From: JBOHRN01 sp050732775
GTDB lineage: Bacteria; Gemmatimonadota; Gemmatimonadetes; Longimicrobiales; Longimicrobiaceae
Direction: 5' to 3'
DNA length: 64,000 nt
NCBI GenBank assembly: GCA_050732775.1
Contig: JBOHRN010000023.1
Location: 35,499-99,498 of the forward strand
In this document: in pieces, positions 49,189 to 57,769 of the stretch
Layout: every line of letters begins with the position of its first letter
Position numbering within the stretch: the stretch's first letter is position 1
Position numbers and translations under genes: made by a program
The notes under the pieces: model-generated
The model's input: the letters and a program-made list of their open reading frames with translations, nothing else
What the model was told of the DNA's origin: nothing
The model's database searches: none

Positions 49189-50388
49189 TTAGGGACCTTC
49201 TTCCTCGGACGGGAAGAGGGGCAAGAGTGCGTCCCCGCCTTCGCGCTCCTCGTCCTCGGAGTCGAGCCCGGCGGCGGTTAAAAACTTCCGGCGGATCTGC
49301 CGGTCGTAGATCTCCCACTTGATCTCCCTCTGGCGGCGGTCGCCCGGACCCCCGGCCAGAAAGCCGGTGTCGATCTCGAAGCCGCCCGCCCGGCTCCGGC
49401 CGCCTCCGTAGGAACGCCCCTGGGAGTCGGTGCCCAGGGCCCGCTTGAGGAAGCTATCTACCCCCAGGGTGGCGTTCAGGGTGCGCAAGCTCCCGATTAC
49501 CAGTTCGCGGCCGTCTTCGTCCCACAGGATGCCGTAGACCACCGAGGTGTGAACGTTTTCCTCCGAGAGTAGAAAATCTGCCGCCTGGGGAACGGCGTCG
49601 CGGTCGCTCCAGCGCACGTACCCCACTCCGCTCAGCGAGAGTCCGCCCCGGATGACCCTACGGGCCAGCGCCGCTTGGATCACGTCCATGGTGCCCCGGG
49701 AGCGTTTGACCGTGAGCACCAGCTCGAGCAGGTCGGTGTCCAGAAAGGGGCGCAGGAAGGCCGCCGCCTGGTAGTCGGGCCCGCCGGCGAGTATGAAGCC
49801 GCTGGTCTCGCTGTGGAGCCCGTGCATGAGCGCGGTGGCCAAGCGGACGTGGCCCTCGGTCTCGGCGTCTAGCTCCAGTATCTCGCCGGACTCGAGGTAC
49901 TCCGCGATGATGGTGGCGGCGGCCCCCACCGGCCGGATGTCCGCAAAATCCGGCTTCAGCCGCTCTTGGGGGTCGTGATGGTCGATGACGGCCAGGGCCG
50001 GCACCCCCGCCTGCTCGAGCCGCTCGGTGAGCTTGGTGGTGGTCCCCTGGGTGTCCACGAAGACGGCGGCGTCGTACCGGTCCAGCCTGGTCCGGTGGTC
50101 AAAGCGGCGAACGTCTATCTCCAACAGGTTCACCAGGGCCAGGTTCTGCGGGTGGCTGATGAGGCCGTCGTGAAAAACGTCGGCGCGGATGTCGAAGGCG
50201 CGCGCCAACTCCTGGTAACCGAGCGCCGAGGAGATGGCGTCCGGGTCCGGGAAGTCCTGGATGGCCACCAGATGGCGCTCTCCCCGGTGCCGCTCCAGTA
50301 GGGAGGCCAGCTCCCGAGCACGCCCCTCGGACGCGAGCTCTGGCTCAGCCCCGTGAACCGCGGACACCTTCTCGGCTGCTTCGGTCAT
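49189..50388 (-). CDS. DHH family phosphoesterase (NrnA/oligoribonuclease-like)
   Basis: A 399-residue DHH/DHHA1 phosphoesterase. Metal-binding motifs are IQDFPDPDAISSALGYQELA (motif I), FVDTQGTT (motif II) and the DHH triad AVIDHHDPQERLK. A DHHA1 substrate-binding loop is seen at SYGGGRSRAGGFEID. Family members degrade short RNA oligomers, 3'-phosphoadenosine phosphate or linear dinucleotides such as pGpG and pApA. Its ATG overlaps the stop of an EAL-domain gene by 4 nt, which makes removal of pGpG, the EAL product, an attractive role. About 50 C-terminal residues are acidic and extra. Confidence 0.87.
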   Translation of the reverse strand: MTEAAEKVSAVHGAEPELASEGRARELASLLERHRGERHLVAIQDFPDPDAISSALGYQELARAFDIRADVFHDGLISHPQNLALVNLLEIDVRRFDHRTRLDRYDAAVFVDTQGTTTKLTERLEQAGVPALAVIDHHDPQERLKPDFADIRPVGAAATIIAEYLESGEILELDAETEGHVRLATALMHGLHSETSGFILAGGPDYQAAAFLRPFLDTDLLELVLTVKRSRGTMDVIQAALARRVIRGGLSLSGVGYVRWSDRDAVPQAADFLLSEENVHTSVVYGILWDEDGRELVIGSLRTLNATLGVDSFLKRALGTDSQGRSYGGGRSRAGGFEIDTGFLAGGPGDRRQREIKWEIYDRQIRRKFLTAAGLDSEDEEREGGDALLPLFPSEEEGP

Positions 50389-52067
50389 GGCGACACCTTT
50401 CTCACCGTGGTCACTTCTCCCTTTACTTTACCAAGATACTTCGGTTCGTGAAAGAGGAAGCCCTGGGTGAAGTGTACACCGAGCTCTTTGACCGCCTGCC
50501 ACTCCTCCTCCCTCTCGACACCTTCGGCGATCACCTTGATGTCGTGCTCGTTGGCGAAGTTGACCATCGTCTCCACCAGGTTCTGCTTCATGAAGTTGGA
50601 GTCGATGTCGGAGATCAGGGAGATATCCAATTTGATAAAGTCCGGCTCCAGATTGGCGATGCTCCCCAGGCCGGCGTACCCCGATCCGGCGTCGTCCACG
50701 GCGAAGCGGAAGCCGCGCTGGCGGAACTCCTTGAGGTACTCCTGGAACTTCGGGTAGTCGGTAATGGCTATGCGTTCGGTGATTTCCAGCACGATCCGCT
50801 CCGGCTGGTCTAGGCCCAGCTCTTCCGGATTCAGGGCGCGGAAGCTCGGGTCCCGGAAGTCGTGAGGGTCGATATTGATGAACAGGAGCTGGTCCGGCTC
50901 CAGGTACTCCCCGATACCCTCGATGGCCCGCTTGCGGCAGAGCCGAGAGAGCTCCCAGATGAGGTTGGCCTCTTCGGCCACCCCGAACATTACCTCGGGG
51001 GAGCGCAAACCCTTGCTTCTCCCCCGCGCCAACGCCTCGTACCCGTACACCTCTGCGCTGGCGGTGACCACGATGGGGTGATACTCCACGTAGATATCTC
51101 CCTCGCGCAAGGCGGCCTTGAGGTCGGCTACTTTACGGGTCCGCTCCCGCTGCTCTACCCCGCGCGCCGCCTGGGCCGCCTCGCGGATGCCCCGGTAGAT
51201 CATCCGTTCGGTTCGTACCTTGGGGTTCCGGTACAGGGTAACCACGCCCACGTAGGTACCGAATAGCCCGGCCACGTCTTCTCCGTGCTGCTCCTCCAGG
51301 CGCGTGTGGATGTGGCTCTCGAGCCCATCGGCGATGCGGTTGACGTGCCGCTCGGCCTCCTCGGGCGGCCCGTCGATATGGGTAAAGAAGATAAAGTCGT
51401 CGTCGCCGGCGTGGGATACCATGAGCAGGTTCTCGTGACCGCCGTGCTCCTGGTCGTAGTAGTCGCGCACCGCGTTGGCGGTACTCTGGAGCACTTCGTC
51501 GAGCTTCTGCCAGCCGTAAATCTCCTCGAGCTTGGAGTAGCGGACGAACTGCACGTAGACGACGGTCAGCCGGCCGTTCTGCTCGAGCAGCTCCCGGCCT
51601 CGCTCCATCATTACCGGCAGCGTGGGAAAGCCGGTGAAGCGGTCGTAGAGGAGTTCCTCGTACTGGAAGTGCTCGGCTATCTCTTCGACCTGCTCCGGCT
51701 TTTCGGCGCGGCCGGCGCGGTCTACCCCGCAACGGACCCGCGCCGCCACTTCGGCGGCGCTAGCGGGGGTCGCGATCCATTCGTCGGCCCCGCACTCGAG
51801 CGCGGCGGCCACACCGGCGCCGGAACTGTCGCACAGGGCCACCAGGGCGATGCCCCTAACGCGGGTCTCGGAGCGCAGGGCACGGAACGCCGCGGACGAA
51901 TCTACCCTCGCCACCACCGCGTCGGGGTGCGAACGCAGCGCGTCGCCGAACTGGTCGCCGCCATTCGCCTCGCCACCCACCAGGATGAGTTCGGCCCCCA
52001 GCGAAGCAGCCGCCTCCTCTAAGACCGCGCGTGACTCTTTGTCGTCCGTTTGTACCAGGATCTTCAA
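50385..52067 (-). CDS. EAL-domain c-di-GMP phosphodiesterase with pseudo-receiver and degenerate GGDEF
   Basis: A 560-residue protein. The N-terminal 115 residues look like a response receiver, but the phosphoacceptor Asp position is replaced (DAVVARVD). A degenerate GGDEF follows, with AGDDDF in place of GG(D/E)EF (about 160-290). The C-terminal EAL domain keeps the catalytic set: YGYEALARG, LLFINIDPHDF, IVLEITERI, FAVDDAGSGYAGLGS, FIKLD, VIAEGVE and TQGFLFHEP. It should therefore hydrolyse c-di-GMP to pGpG. Its ATG overlaps the upstream receiver gene, and its stop overlaps the DHH gene, 4 nt each. Confidence 0.9.
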   Translation of the reverse strand: MKILVQTDDKESRAVLEEAAASLGAELILVGGEANGGDQFGDALRSHPDAVVARVDSSAAFRALRSETRVRGIALVALCDSSGAGVAAALECGADEWIATPASAAEVAARVRCGVDRAGRAEKPEQVEEIAEHFQYEELLYDRFTGFPTLPVMMERGRELLEQNGRLTVVYVQFVRYSKLEEIYGWQKLDEVLQSTANAVRDYYDQEHGGHENLLMVSHAGDDDFIFFTHIDGPPEEAERHVNRIADGLESHIHTRLEEQHGEDVAGLFGTYVGVVTLYRNPKVRTERMIYRGIREAAQAARGVEQRERTRKVADLKAALREGDIYVEYHPIVVTASAEVYGYEALARGRSKGLRSPEVMFGVAEEANLIWELSRLCRKRAIEGIGEYLEPDQLLFINIDPHDFRDPSFRALNPEELGLDQPERIVLEITERIAITDYPKFQEYLKEFRQRGFRFAVDDAGSGYAGLGSIANLEPDFIKLDISLISDIDSNFMKQNLVETMVNFANEHDIKVIAEGVEREEEWQAVKELGVHFTQGFLFHEPKYLGKVKGEVTTVRKVSP

Positions 52068-52438
52068 CCGCGTTTCAAGTTCCTTTCGACCTTGCGGGCC
52101 AGCTCCTGCAGATCCACCGGCTTGACCACGTAGTCGTCGGCGCCCGCCCGCATCCCCTCGTGCTTGTCCTCCCAGCCCCCGCGGGCGGTCACCATGATGA
52201 CCTTGACCCGGCTCAACTGGGGGTGCTTTTTGATCCTCCGGCAGACCTGCCAGCCGTCCATGCCGGGCATCATCACGTCCAGGAGTACCAGCTCGGGCTC
52301 CAGCTCTTCAAGCTTGGCCAGGGCGGTCTTGCCGTCGTAGGCCACGGGCACGGCGTAACCTTCCGCCTCCAAGTAAGCCCGGAGAATCTCCGCGTTGTCG
52401 TGGTTATCGTCCACCACCAGGATCTTCGTCTTCTCCAC
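52064..52438 (-). CDS. Single-domain response regulator (receiver)
   Basis: A 124-residue CheY-like receiver with all key residues: acidic pair in ILVVDDNHDNAEIL, phosphoacceptor Asp in LVLLDVMMPGMDGW, Thr in VIMVTARGG and Lys in DDYVVKPVDLQELA. There is no output domain, so it must act by protein-protein contact, most simply on the pseudo-receiver EAL protein encoded in the same operon. GTG start (VEKTKILVV). No kinase gene is adjacent. It overlaps the EAL gene by 4 nt. Confidence 0.92.
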   Translation of the reverse strand: MEKTKILVVDDNHDNAEILRAYLEAEGYAVPVAYDGKTALAKLEELEPELVLLDVMMPGMDGWQVCRRIKKHPQLSRVKVIMVTARGGWEDKHEGMRAGADDYVVKPVDLQELARKVERNLKRG

Positions 52439-52575
52439 GGCTCGGTTCGGCTAAAAGGAACGTGCAGAAATAGGCGCGAAAGGCAAAAAGCAAGCCACAT
52501 CGCCGTTTTCGCCCAAAAAGAGGGCTCCTTTTACCACGCTGCCCCACTCCCACGCGGGACTTCGGCGCCCCCCTT

Positions 52576-52601
52576 GGGACATGCATGGTACAAAATGTCC
52601 C
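52576..52601. repeat. Inverted repeat in the receiver/GGDEF divergent gap
   Basis: GGGACAT (52576-52582) and ATGTCCC (52595-52601), 7-bp arms 12 nt apart, between the divergent receiver and GGDEF genes. A possible operator for a dimeric regulator; the arms are short enough to be chance. The rest of the 291-nt gap (52439-52729) holds A+T-rich tracts and a possible TTGACG -35 (52659-52664), but no gene. Confidence 0.3.
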
Positions 52602-52729
52602 CTCCCGGCTGCCTCCCCCGCGCCTTCCTTTCTTGCTAAGCTAATCAATAGTAACCACTTGACGAAAGCGCGCAAGAGTGGGTACGGCGGTTGCTCGTGA
52701 AGCTGGCAACCTTAAAACCCGATGCGCGC

Positions 52730-53995
52730 ATGACTACCATGACCACGCCACGAAGGCGCCTCGACGACCGGCATGAGAACTTCCTGGCCATCACCAGCGG
52801 GGAGGAGGGCGCCACGGGCGAGACACAAGTCACCCTGCGCCCCCTCGAGCTGGGCGACGCCCCGGTGCGGGGCCTGCCCGAGCAAGGGTCGCTGGCGAGG
52901 GCCGAGGAGGCGGCCTTTATCCTCGACGACGGCCAAGAAGACGTCCTGCTGGTGGCGGGTGCGTCCCTCCGGCGCATCCCACGCGGCAAGGGAGAGAAGG
53001 AGCTGCTTTCCCGCGCGGCCAAGGGGGCCGCGGCTTGGCGCCGGGAACGGGGCCGGGTCTTGCGCCGGATGTCGCTTCCCAAGCGGCTGATCGAATTCAC
53101 TTCCGAGATTGCCCACGCCACCACCCGCGAACAAGCCCTCTCGGCCCTGGAGCGTCACACCGCCTGGGTGGTGGGCGGCTACCAAGCGATCCTCTTCGTA
53201 CCAAACCAGGAACGTACGCGGCTCTTGCCCTTCCAGGCCAACTGCGCGCTGTCCGTCTATCTGGACCCGGACCCGGCGCTGTCGCGCGGCGGAGTGGTCA
53301 CCCCGGACCAGGCAGCGCCCGGCACGGGGGGACCCTTCGACGGCTTGGCGCCCCTCTTCTCGGAGACCGGGGCCGCCCAACTGGCGTACCTACCGGTCGA
53401 GGAAGAGGGAGTCCTGGTACTGGTGGAACGGCGCGACGACCGGCACTTCGACGCTGAGGACTGGAACCTCCTGCACGCCATGGGTGCCCAGACTTCGGCC
53501 GCGCTGGAGCGGGCGCGTCTCTTCCAGCAGGTGCGGGAGCTCTCCCTCAGCGACCCCCTCACTGGGCTGGCCAACCGCCGGCAGCTCTCGGTGTTCCTGG
53601 AGCACGCCCTGGCCGCGGCGAGGCGGGGACAGCCCCTCACGCTGGTGATGCTCGACCTGGACGGGTTCAAGGAGGTCAACGACAGTGAGGGACACGCCTC
53701 CGGTGATCGCCTCCTCTGTGAAGTGGCCGACGTCCTACGCGAGGAGGTGCGCGGTTCCGACCTGGTGCTGCGTTACGGGGGAGACGAATTCCTGGTGCTG
53801 ATGCCGGGTGGAAGCGTCGAGGGTGCCAATAAGTTCGTGGAGCGCTTCCGGGCACGGCTCGGCAAGCGGGTGGGGGTAAGCGCGGGCGTGGCCGAGTACA
53901 ACGCCGAGGTGGAAGACGGCGGACAGCTCATCGAAATGGCCGACTGGAACCTGTACGCGGCCAAGAACCGGATCGAAAAGGGGAAAGCGACATGA
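52730..53995 (+). CDS. Diguanylate cyclase (GAF-like plus GGDEF)
   Basis: A 421-residue soluble protein. The first about 120 residues are an uncharacterised domain (TQVTLRPLELGDAPVRGLPE), then a GAF-like sensor (ALERHTAWVVGGYQAILFVP) and a C-terminal GGDEF domain with LRYGGDEFLVLMPGG. RGSD five residues ahead forms an inhibitory RxxD site. It should synthesise c-di-GMP and is divergent from the operon carrying the phosphodiesterase. ATG at 52730 is preferred to an upstream TTG because a candidate -35/-10 would place the mRNA start between them. The last 4 nt overlap the next gene. Confidence 0.88.
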   Translation: MTTMTTPRRRLDDRHENFLAITSGEEGATGETQVTLRPLELGDAPVRGLPEQGSLARAEEAAFILDDGQEDVLLVAGASLRRIPRGKGEKELLSRAAKGAAAWRRERGRVLRRMSLPKRLIEFTSEIAHATTREQALSALERHTAWVVGGYQAILFVPNQERTRLLPFQANCALSVYLDPDPALSRGGVVTPDQAAPGTGGPFDGLAPLFSETGAAQLAYLPVEEEGVLVLVERRDDRHFDAEDWNLLHAMGAQTSAALERARLFQQVRELSLSDPLTGLANRRQLSVFLEHALAAARRGQPLTLVMLDLDGFKEVNDSEGHASGDRLLCEVADVLREEVRGSDLVLRYGGDEFLVLMPGGSVEGANKFVERFRARLGKRVGVSAGVAEYNAEVEDGGQLIEMADWNLYAAKNRIEKGKAT

Positions 53996-54648
53996 CCAGC
54001 CGGCGTTTCCAGGCGTGGCTGATCGTTCTCGCCCTTGGCGCCGCGGTCGGCTGGAGCTCGCCGGCCTCGGCCGTCGGGAACCCCGTCACCGCGGAGATAC
54101 TTGCTAGCTTCACCATCCCCGGCCCCGATCCGCTGCTGCTAGTGGAGACACCGTGCGGGCGGCTGGCCCGCCACGCGCGCGAGCTGGCCGACTGGTTCGC
54201 TGGCGACTCGGGCGGCTACGTGGACGCCCTGGCGGGCGAGGTGGTGGGGGGCACGGGCACTCCTTTCCAACTGCGCGACCGGCTCCGGCAGGGCCGCTGG
54301 AACCGGTACTACCTGTACGCCGGCGACGGCGGGTTCCGGCCCGAGCTCGCCGACCTCCGGCGCCGTGGCGCACCCAACCACCAACCCGGCCACTTCGTGT
54401 CGGTGTTGACCATCGCCTACGTGTACGGCCGGGAGTTGGCCGAGGGGGCGATCGGCTGGGCGGGCGACTACTCGGCCGGGCAGGAAGACGACCTGCGGCT
54501 CAGCCGGATAGCGATCAGGGTGGGGCAGGGGTTGCGCGAAGGCTCGGTGGCGCCCGGCGCCGCGGCCGGTGAGATAACCGGTCTCTGCGCCCGCGCCTGG
54601 AAGCCGGCCGGCGAAGTGAAAACGCTGGCGCTAGCACTAGCTCACTGA
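53992..54648 (+). CDS. Exported protein of unknown function
   Basis: A 218-residue protein with a good signal peptide (AWLIVLALGAAVGWSSPASA). The mature part is unfamiliar: FTIPGPDPLLLVETPCGRLA, RDRLRQGRWNRYYLYAGDGG and the C-terminal helix WKPAGEVKTLALALAH. It has two cysteines (PCGR and LCARAW). The ATG overlaps the stop of the diguanylate cyclase gene (ATGA), so the two are co-translated, suggesting but not proving a link with c-di-GMP signalling. No catalytic motif recognised. Confidence 0.6.
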   Translation: MTSRRFQAWLIVLALGAAVGWSSPASAVGNPVTAEILASFTIPGPDPLLLVETPCGRLARHARELADWFAGDSGGYVDALAGEVVGGTGTPFQLRDRLRQGRWNRYYLYAGDGGFRPELADLRRRGAPNHQPGHFVSVLTIAYVYGRELAEGAIGWAGDYSAGQEDDLRLSRIAIRVGQGLREGSVAPGAAAGEITGLCARAWKPAGEVKTLALALAH

Positions 54649-54651
54649 CGT

Positions 54652-56451
54652 CTACCCCTCTACCCGTACCCCCCCACCCCGCCCGGCCGCGAATTGGAGC
54701 TCGTGCAGCCGGGCATACAGCCCCCCCCTCTCCAGCAGTTCGCCGTGGTTGCCGCGTTCGCGGATTTCGCCGTGGTGGAGCACCAGAATCTGGTCGGCCC
54801 CCTGCACGGTGGAGAGCCGGTGTGCGATCACCAGGGAAGTTCTCCCCCGCATCAACTCCTTTAGAGCCTCCTCGATGCGCGCCTCCAACTCCGAATCTAC
54901 CGAGCTAGTGGCCTCGTCCAGCACCAGGATGAGCGGGTCGAAGGCGAGCGCCCGGGCGAACGACACCAGCTGCCGCTCCCCCACCGATAGAGAGGCCCCC
55001 CGCTCGCCCAGCGGCTCGGCGTAACCCCGCGGTAGCCGCTCGATAAAGCGGTCGGCCCCCACCCGAGCCGCGGCCGCGCGCATCTCCTTCTCCCCGACGC
55101 GCGGGTTATCCAGCCGGATGTTGTACCCCACCTCCTCGCTAAAGAGGAACACGTCCTGAAGCACCAGGGCGACCCTGGCGCGTAACTCGCGCGCGGTAAT
55201 CCGCTCGAGAGGCACGCCGTCGATCGAGATCTCCCCCCGCTGGGGGCGGTAGAAGCGCAGCAGCAGGTTGATGATGGTGGTCTTGCCCGCCCCGGTGGCC
55301 CCCACCATGGCGAGGCGCTCCCCCGGCGTAGCCCGGAAGCTCACCCCCTTGAGGACCCAGTCGCTACGGTCGTCGTAGCGGAACCAGACGTCCCGGAACT
55401 CGACCTCGCCCCGCACGCCGTCGGGCAGGGGGATGGCGCCGGCCGCGTCCTCGATCTCAGGACGGGTGTCCAGCAGGTGGAAGACCCGCTCCGAGGCGGC
55501 CATCGCCTGCTGGAGCAGGTTGTACTTCTCGGACAGATCCTGGATGGGCCGGAAGAAGCGCCGGGCGTACTGCACGAACGCCGCCAACACACCCACCGTG
55601 GTGAGGTCGCGCAAGATTTCGCCGCCCCCGTACCAGAGGATGAGGGCCAAGGCCACCGCGGTGAGCACCTCGATGACCGGGAAGAAGAGGGCGTAGTAGG
55701 TGATGGAGCGCAGGTGGGAGTCCAGGTGGTCCCGGTTGATGCGGTCAAAGCGGCGGAAGGAGCTCTCCTCCTGGCCGAACAGGTGCACCACCGACATCCC
55801 CCCCAGACGCTCTTGCAGGTAGGCGTTGATGCGCGCCAGCCGCACCCGGATCTCCCGGTACGCCTTGCGGATCAGCCCGCGGAACACGAACGCCACCACG
55901 AACACCAACGGTAGCACCGCGCAGGTCACCAGGGCGAGCCGCCAGTTGAGGGCAAACATCGCCCCCAGGATGAGCGTGAGCGTGAACAGATCCCCGAAGA
56001 CAGTGACCACCCCCGAGCTGAACAGCTCGTTGAGGGCCTCCACGTCGTTGGTGACGCGGGTCATCAGCCGGCCCACCGGGTTCTTGTCGAAGAAACGGAG
56101 CGAGAGCCGCTGCAGGTGGGCGAAGAGACGGGTGCGCAGGTCGTACATTACCCGCTGGCCCAACCAGGTGGTCAGCAAGACCTCGGCGTACTCGAGCAGG
56201 AAGCCAGCCACCAGCGAGAGGGCGTACAGCCCGGCCAGCCACGCCAAGAGAGTCAGGTCTCCCTCGGGCACCGCCCGGTCCAGGGCGATCACGGTGAGCC
56301 AAGGCCCCACCAGCTCCAGCGCCGAGGTGGCCAGCAGCAGCACGATGGCCAACGCCACCCTTCCCCGGTACGGCTTCAGGTAGCCGAGCAGGCGGCGCAT
56401 GAGCCCGGCGTCGTACGCCTTGCCGAGCCGGTCTTCTTCTTGGTAAGTCAA
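54652..56451 (-). CDS. ABC exporter, fused permease and ATPase (MsbA/LmrA-like)
   Basis: A 599-residue half-transporter acting as a homo- or heterodimer. Six membrane helices fill residues about 25-310 (ALAIVLLLATSALELVGPWL; ALNWRLALVTCAVLPLVFVV). The ATPase domain has Walker A VGATGAGKTTIINLLLRFYR, a Q-loop in LVLQDVFLF, signature LSVGERQLVSFARAL, Walker B LILVLDEATSSVD and the switch His in VIAHRLSTV. The substrate cannot be predicted; lipids or drugs are usual. TTG start without a clear ribosome site. Divergent from the binding-protein gene. Its stop is 4 nt from the convergent exported-protein gene. Confidence 0.93.
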   Translation of the reverse strand: MTYQEEDRLGKAYDAGLMRRLLGYLKPYRGRVALAIVLLLATSALELVGPWLTVIALDRAVPEGDLTLLAWLAGLYALSLVAGFLLEYAEVLLTTWLGQRVMYDLRTRLFAHLQRLSLRFFDKNPVGRLMTRVTNDVEALNELFSSGVVTVFGDLFTLTLILGAMFALNWRLALVTCAVLPLVFVVAFVFRGLIRKAYREIRVRLARINAYLQERLGGMSVVHLFGQEESSFRRFDRINRDHLDSHLRSITYYALFFPVIEVLTAVALALILWYGGGEILRDLTTVGVLAAFVQYARRFFRPIQDLSEKYNLLQQAMAASERVFHLLDTRPEIEDAAGAIPLPDGVRGEVEFRDVWFRYDDRSDWVLKGVSFRATPGERLAMVGATGAGKTTIINLLLRFYRPQRGEISIDGVPLERITARELRARVALVLQDVFLFSEEVGYNIRLDNPRVGEKEMRAAAARVGADRFIERLPRGYAEPLGERGASLSVGERQLVSFARALAFDPLILVLDEATSSVDSELEARIEEALKELMRGRTSLVIAHRLSTVQGADQILVLHHGEIRERGNHGELLERGGLYARLHELQFAAGRGGGVRVEG

Positions 56452-56553
56452 GTGGAGTACGCTTTCATTGTTACCGCGGCCGGTCGAAGATAGGGCATGG
56501 ATGGAAGGGACGGTAGCAGCCGGGCATAGCTGTCACCGTGGAGGGTAACTGGA

Positions 56554-56582
56554 TTGACAGTCCGTTACGCTCCTCGTACCTT
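56554..56582 (+). promoter_or_regulatory. Sigma70 promoter of the binding-protein/chemoreceptor operon
   Basis: Consensus TTGACA (56554-56559), 17-bp spacer, TACCTT (56577-56582); start expected near 56589. This rules out the in-frame GTG at 56538 as a start for this transcript and supports TTG 56640. Confidence 0.6.
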
Positions 56583-56639
56583 TTCCTAACTTGTCGCAAA
56601 ACTGCACCCGAGACCCGCTTCCCCCCGACCGCCAACTCT

Positions 56640-57752
56640 TTGAAGCGCCAACTCCTCCCCTGGGCCGTTCTCTTTGCCCTGGCCCTGCTCCCGGGCTGCG
56701 GCGACGCCGGCCGGGACGCCCTGACCTTCGGACTCGCCGGCCCGTTCGGGGAGTCGTACGGGGCTTCCATGCAGGACGGGGCCGAGCTCGCCCGCGACGA
56801 GATCAACCGAGCCGGCGGGGTAAACGGCCGCCCTTTGGAGTTCCTGGCCCGCGACGACGGCGCCGACCCGGAACAGGGCATCGAAGTGTCCCAGGAGCTA
56901 CTGGCCGCTCCCCAGGTGGTGGCGGTGATCGGGCACGTCAACTCGGGCGTGGTGACGGCGTCGGCGCCGATTTACGACCGCGGGCTCCCGGCGGTGGCCA
57001 CCAGCGCCACCGCGCCGGTCATCGGCCAGTTGAGCGATTGGCTCTTCCGGGTCGCCTCCAGCGACTCGGCCAACGCCGTGGCCCTGGCAGAGCGGAGCGC
57101 GGAGCTAGCCGCGGACAGGACCGGCCTGCTGTACGAGAACAACGCCTACGGCCGGGGGCTGGCCCTGAGCTTCATAACCGCCCTCGCCGGCTTCGGCGCC
57201 GCGCCGCTGGAGACCGACCCGTACCTGGAGTCGACCGAAGACTTCTACCCCTACTTGGAGCGGCTCCGGCGCCAGGGGGTGCGGCTCATCTTCATCGCCG
57301 GACTCCAGGCCGGAGCCGCGGAGATTATCTCCCAGGCGCGGGAGATGGGCATCGACGCCCGCTTCATCGGCGGCGACGGGGTAGAGGGGCTGGTGACCAT
57401 GGGAGAGACGTACAACGGTACCTTGGTGGGGCTCATGTACCACCCCGACGCCTCGCCCCGAGCCGCCGAGTTCGCCGAACTGTTCCGGGCCGAATACGGC
57501 CGCGAGCCCGACTCCTTCGCGGCCCTGGCCTACGACGCTGTGATGCTGGTGGCGCGGGCGGCGGAGGAAGGAGGAGCGAGCCGCTCCGCCATCCGCGACT
57601 ACCTGGCGGGGGTGGGGCGCGACGGTGGCTCGGAGCCGTACCGGGGGGTGGCCGGCACTATCCGCTTCGACCAGCACGGGGACCCGGTGGACAAACGTTT
57701 CGATATCGGGGTGATCCGGGACGGGGAGATCGTCCTCGCTCCCAGCCAATAA
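56640..57752 (+). CDS. Periplasmic ligand-binding lipoprotein (LivJ-like, type I fold)
   Basis: A 370-residue substrate-binding protein. The chosen TTG gives a compact lipoprotein signal ([20 protein letters not shown]) with the Cys of the lipobox at residue 16. The mature part has the branched-chain amino-acid binding fold: [60 protein letters not shown] and [17 protein letters not shown]. No Liv permease or ATPase genes are nearby. Instead a chemoreceptor gene follows 17 nt downstream, so it more likely presents a ligand to that receptor. The ligand could be an amino acid, amide or small acid. Confidence 0.85.
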   Translation: MKRQLLPWAVLFALALLPGCGDAGRDALTFGLAGPFGESYGASMQDGAELARDEINRAGGVNGRPLEFLARDDGADPEQGIEVSQELLAAPQVVAVIGHVNSGVVTASAPIYDRGLPAVATSATAPVIGQLSDWLFRVASSDSANAVALAERSAELAADRTGLLYENNAYGRGLALSFITALAGFGAAPLETDPYLESTEDFYPYLERLRRQGVRLIFIAGLQAGAAEIISQAREMGIDARFIGGDGVEGLVTMGETYNGTLVGLMYHPDASPRAAEFAELFRAEYGREPDSFAALAYDAVMLVARAAEEGGASRSAIRDYLAGVGRDGGSEPYRGVAGTIRFDQHGDPVDKRFDIGVIRDGEIVLAPSQ

Positions 57753-57769
57753 CGCCACGGAGAAGAGCG

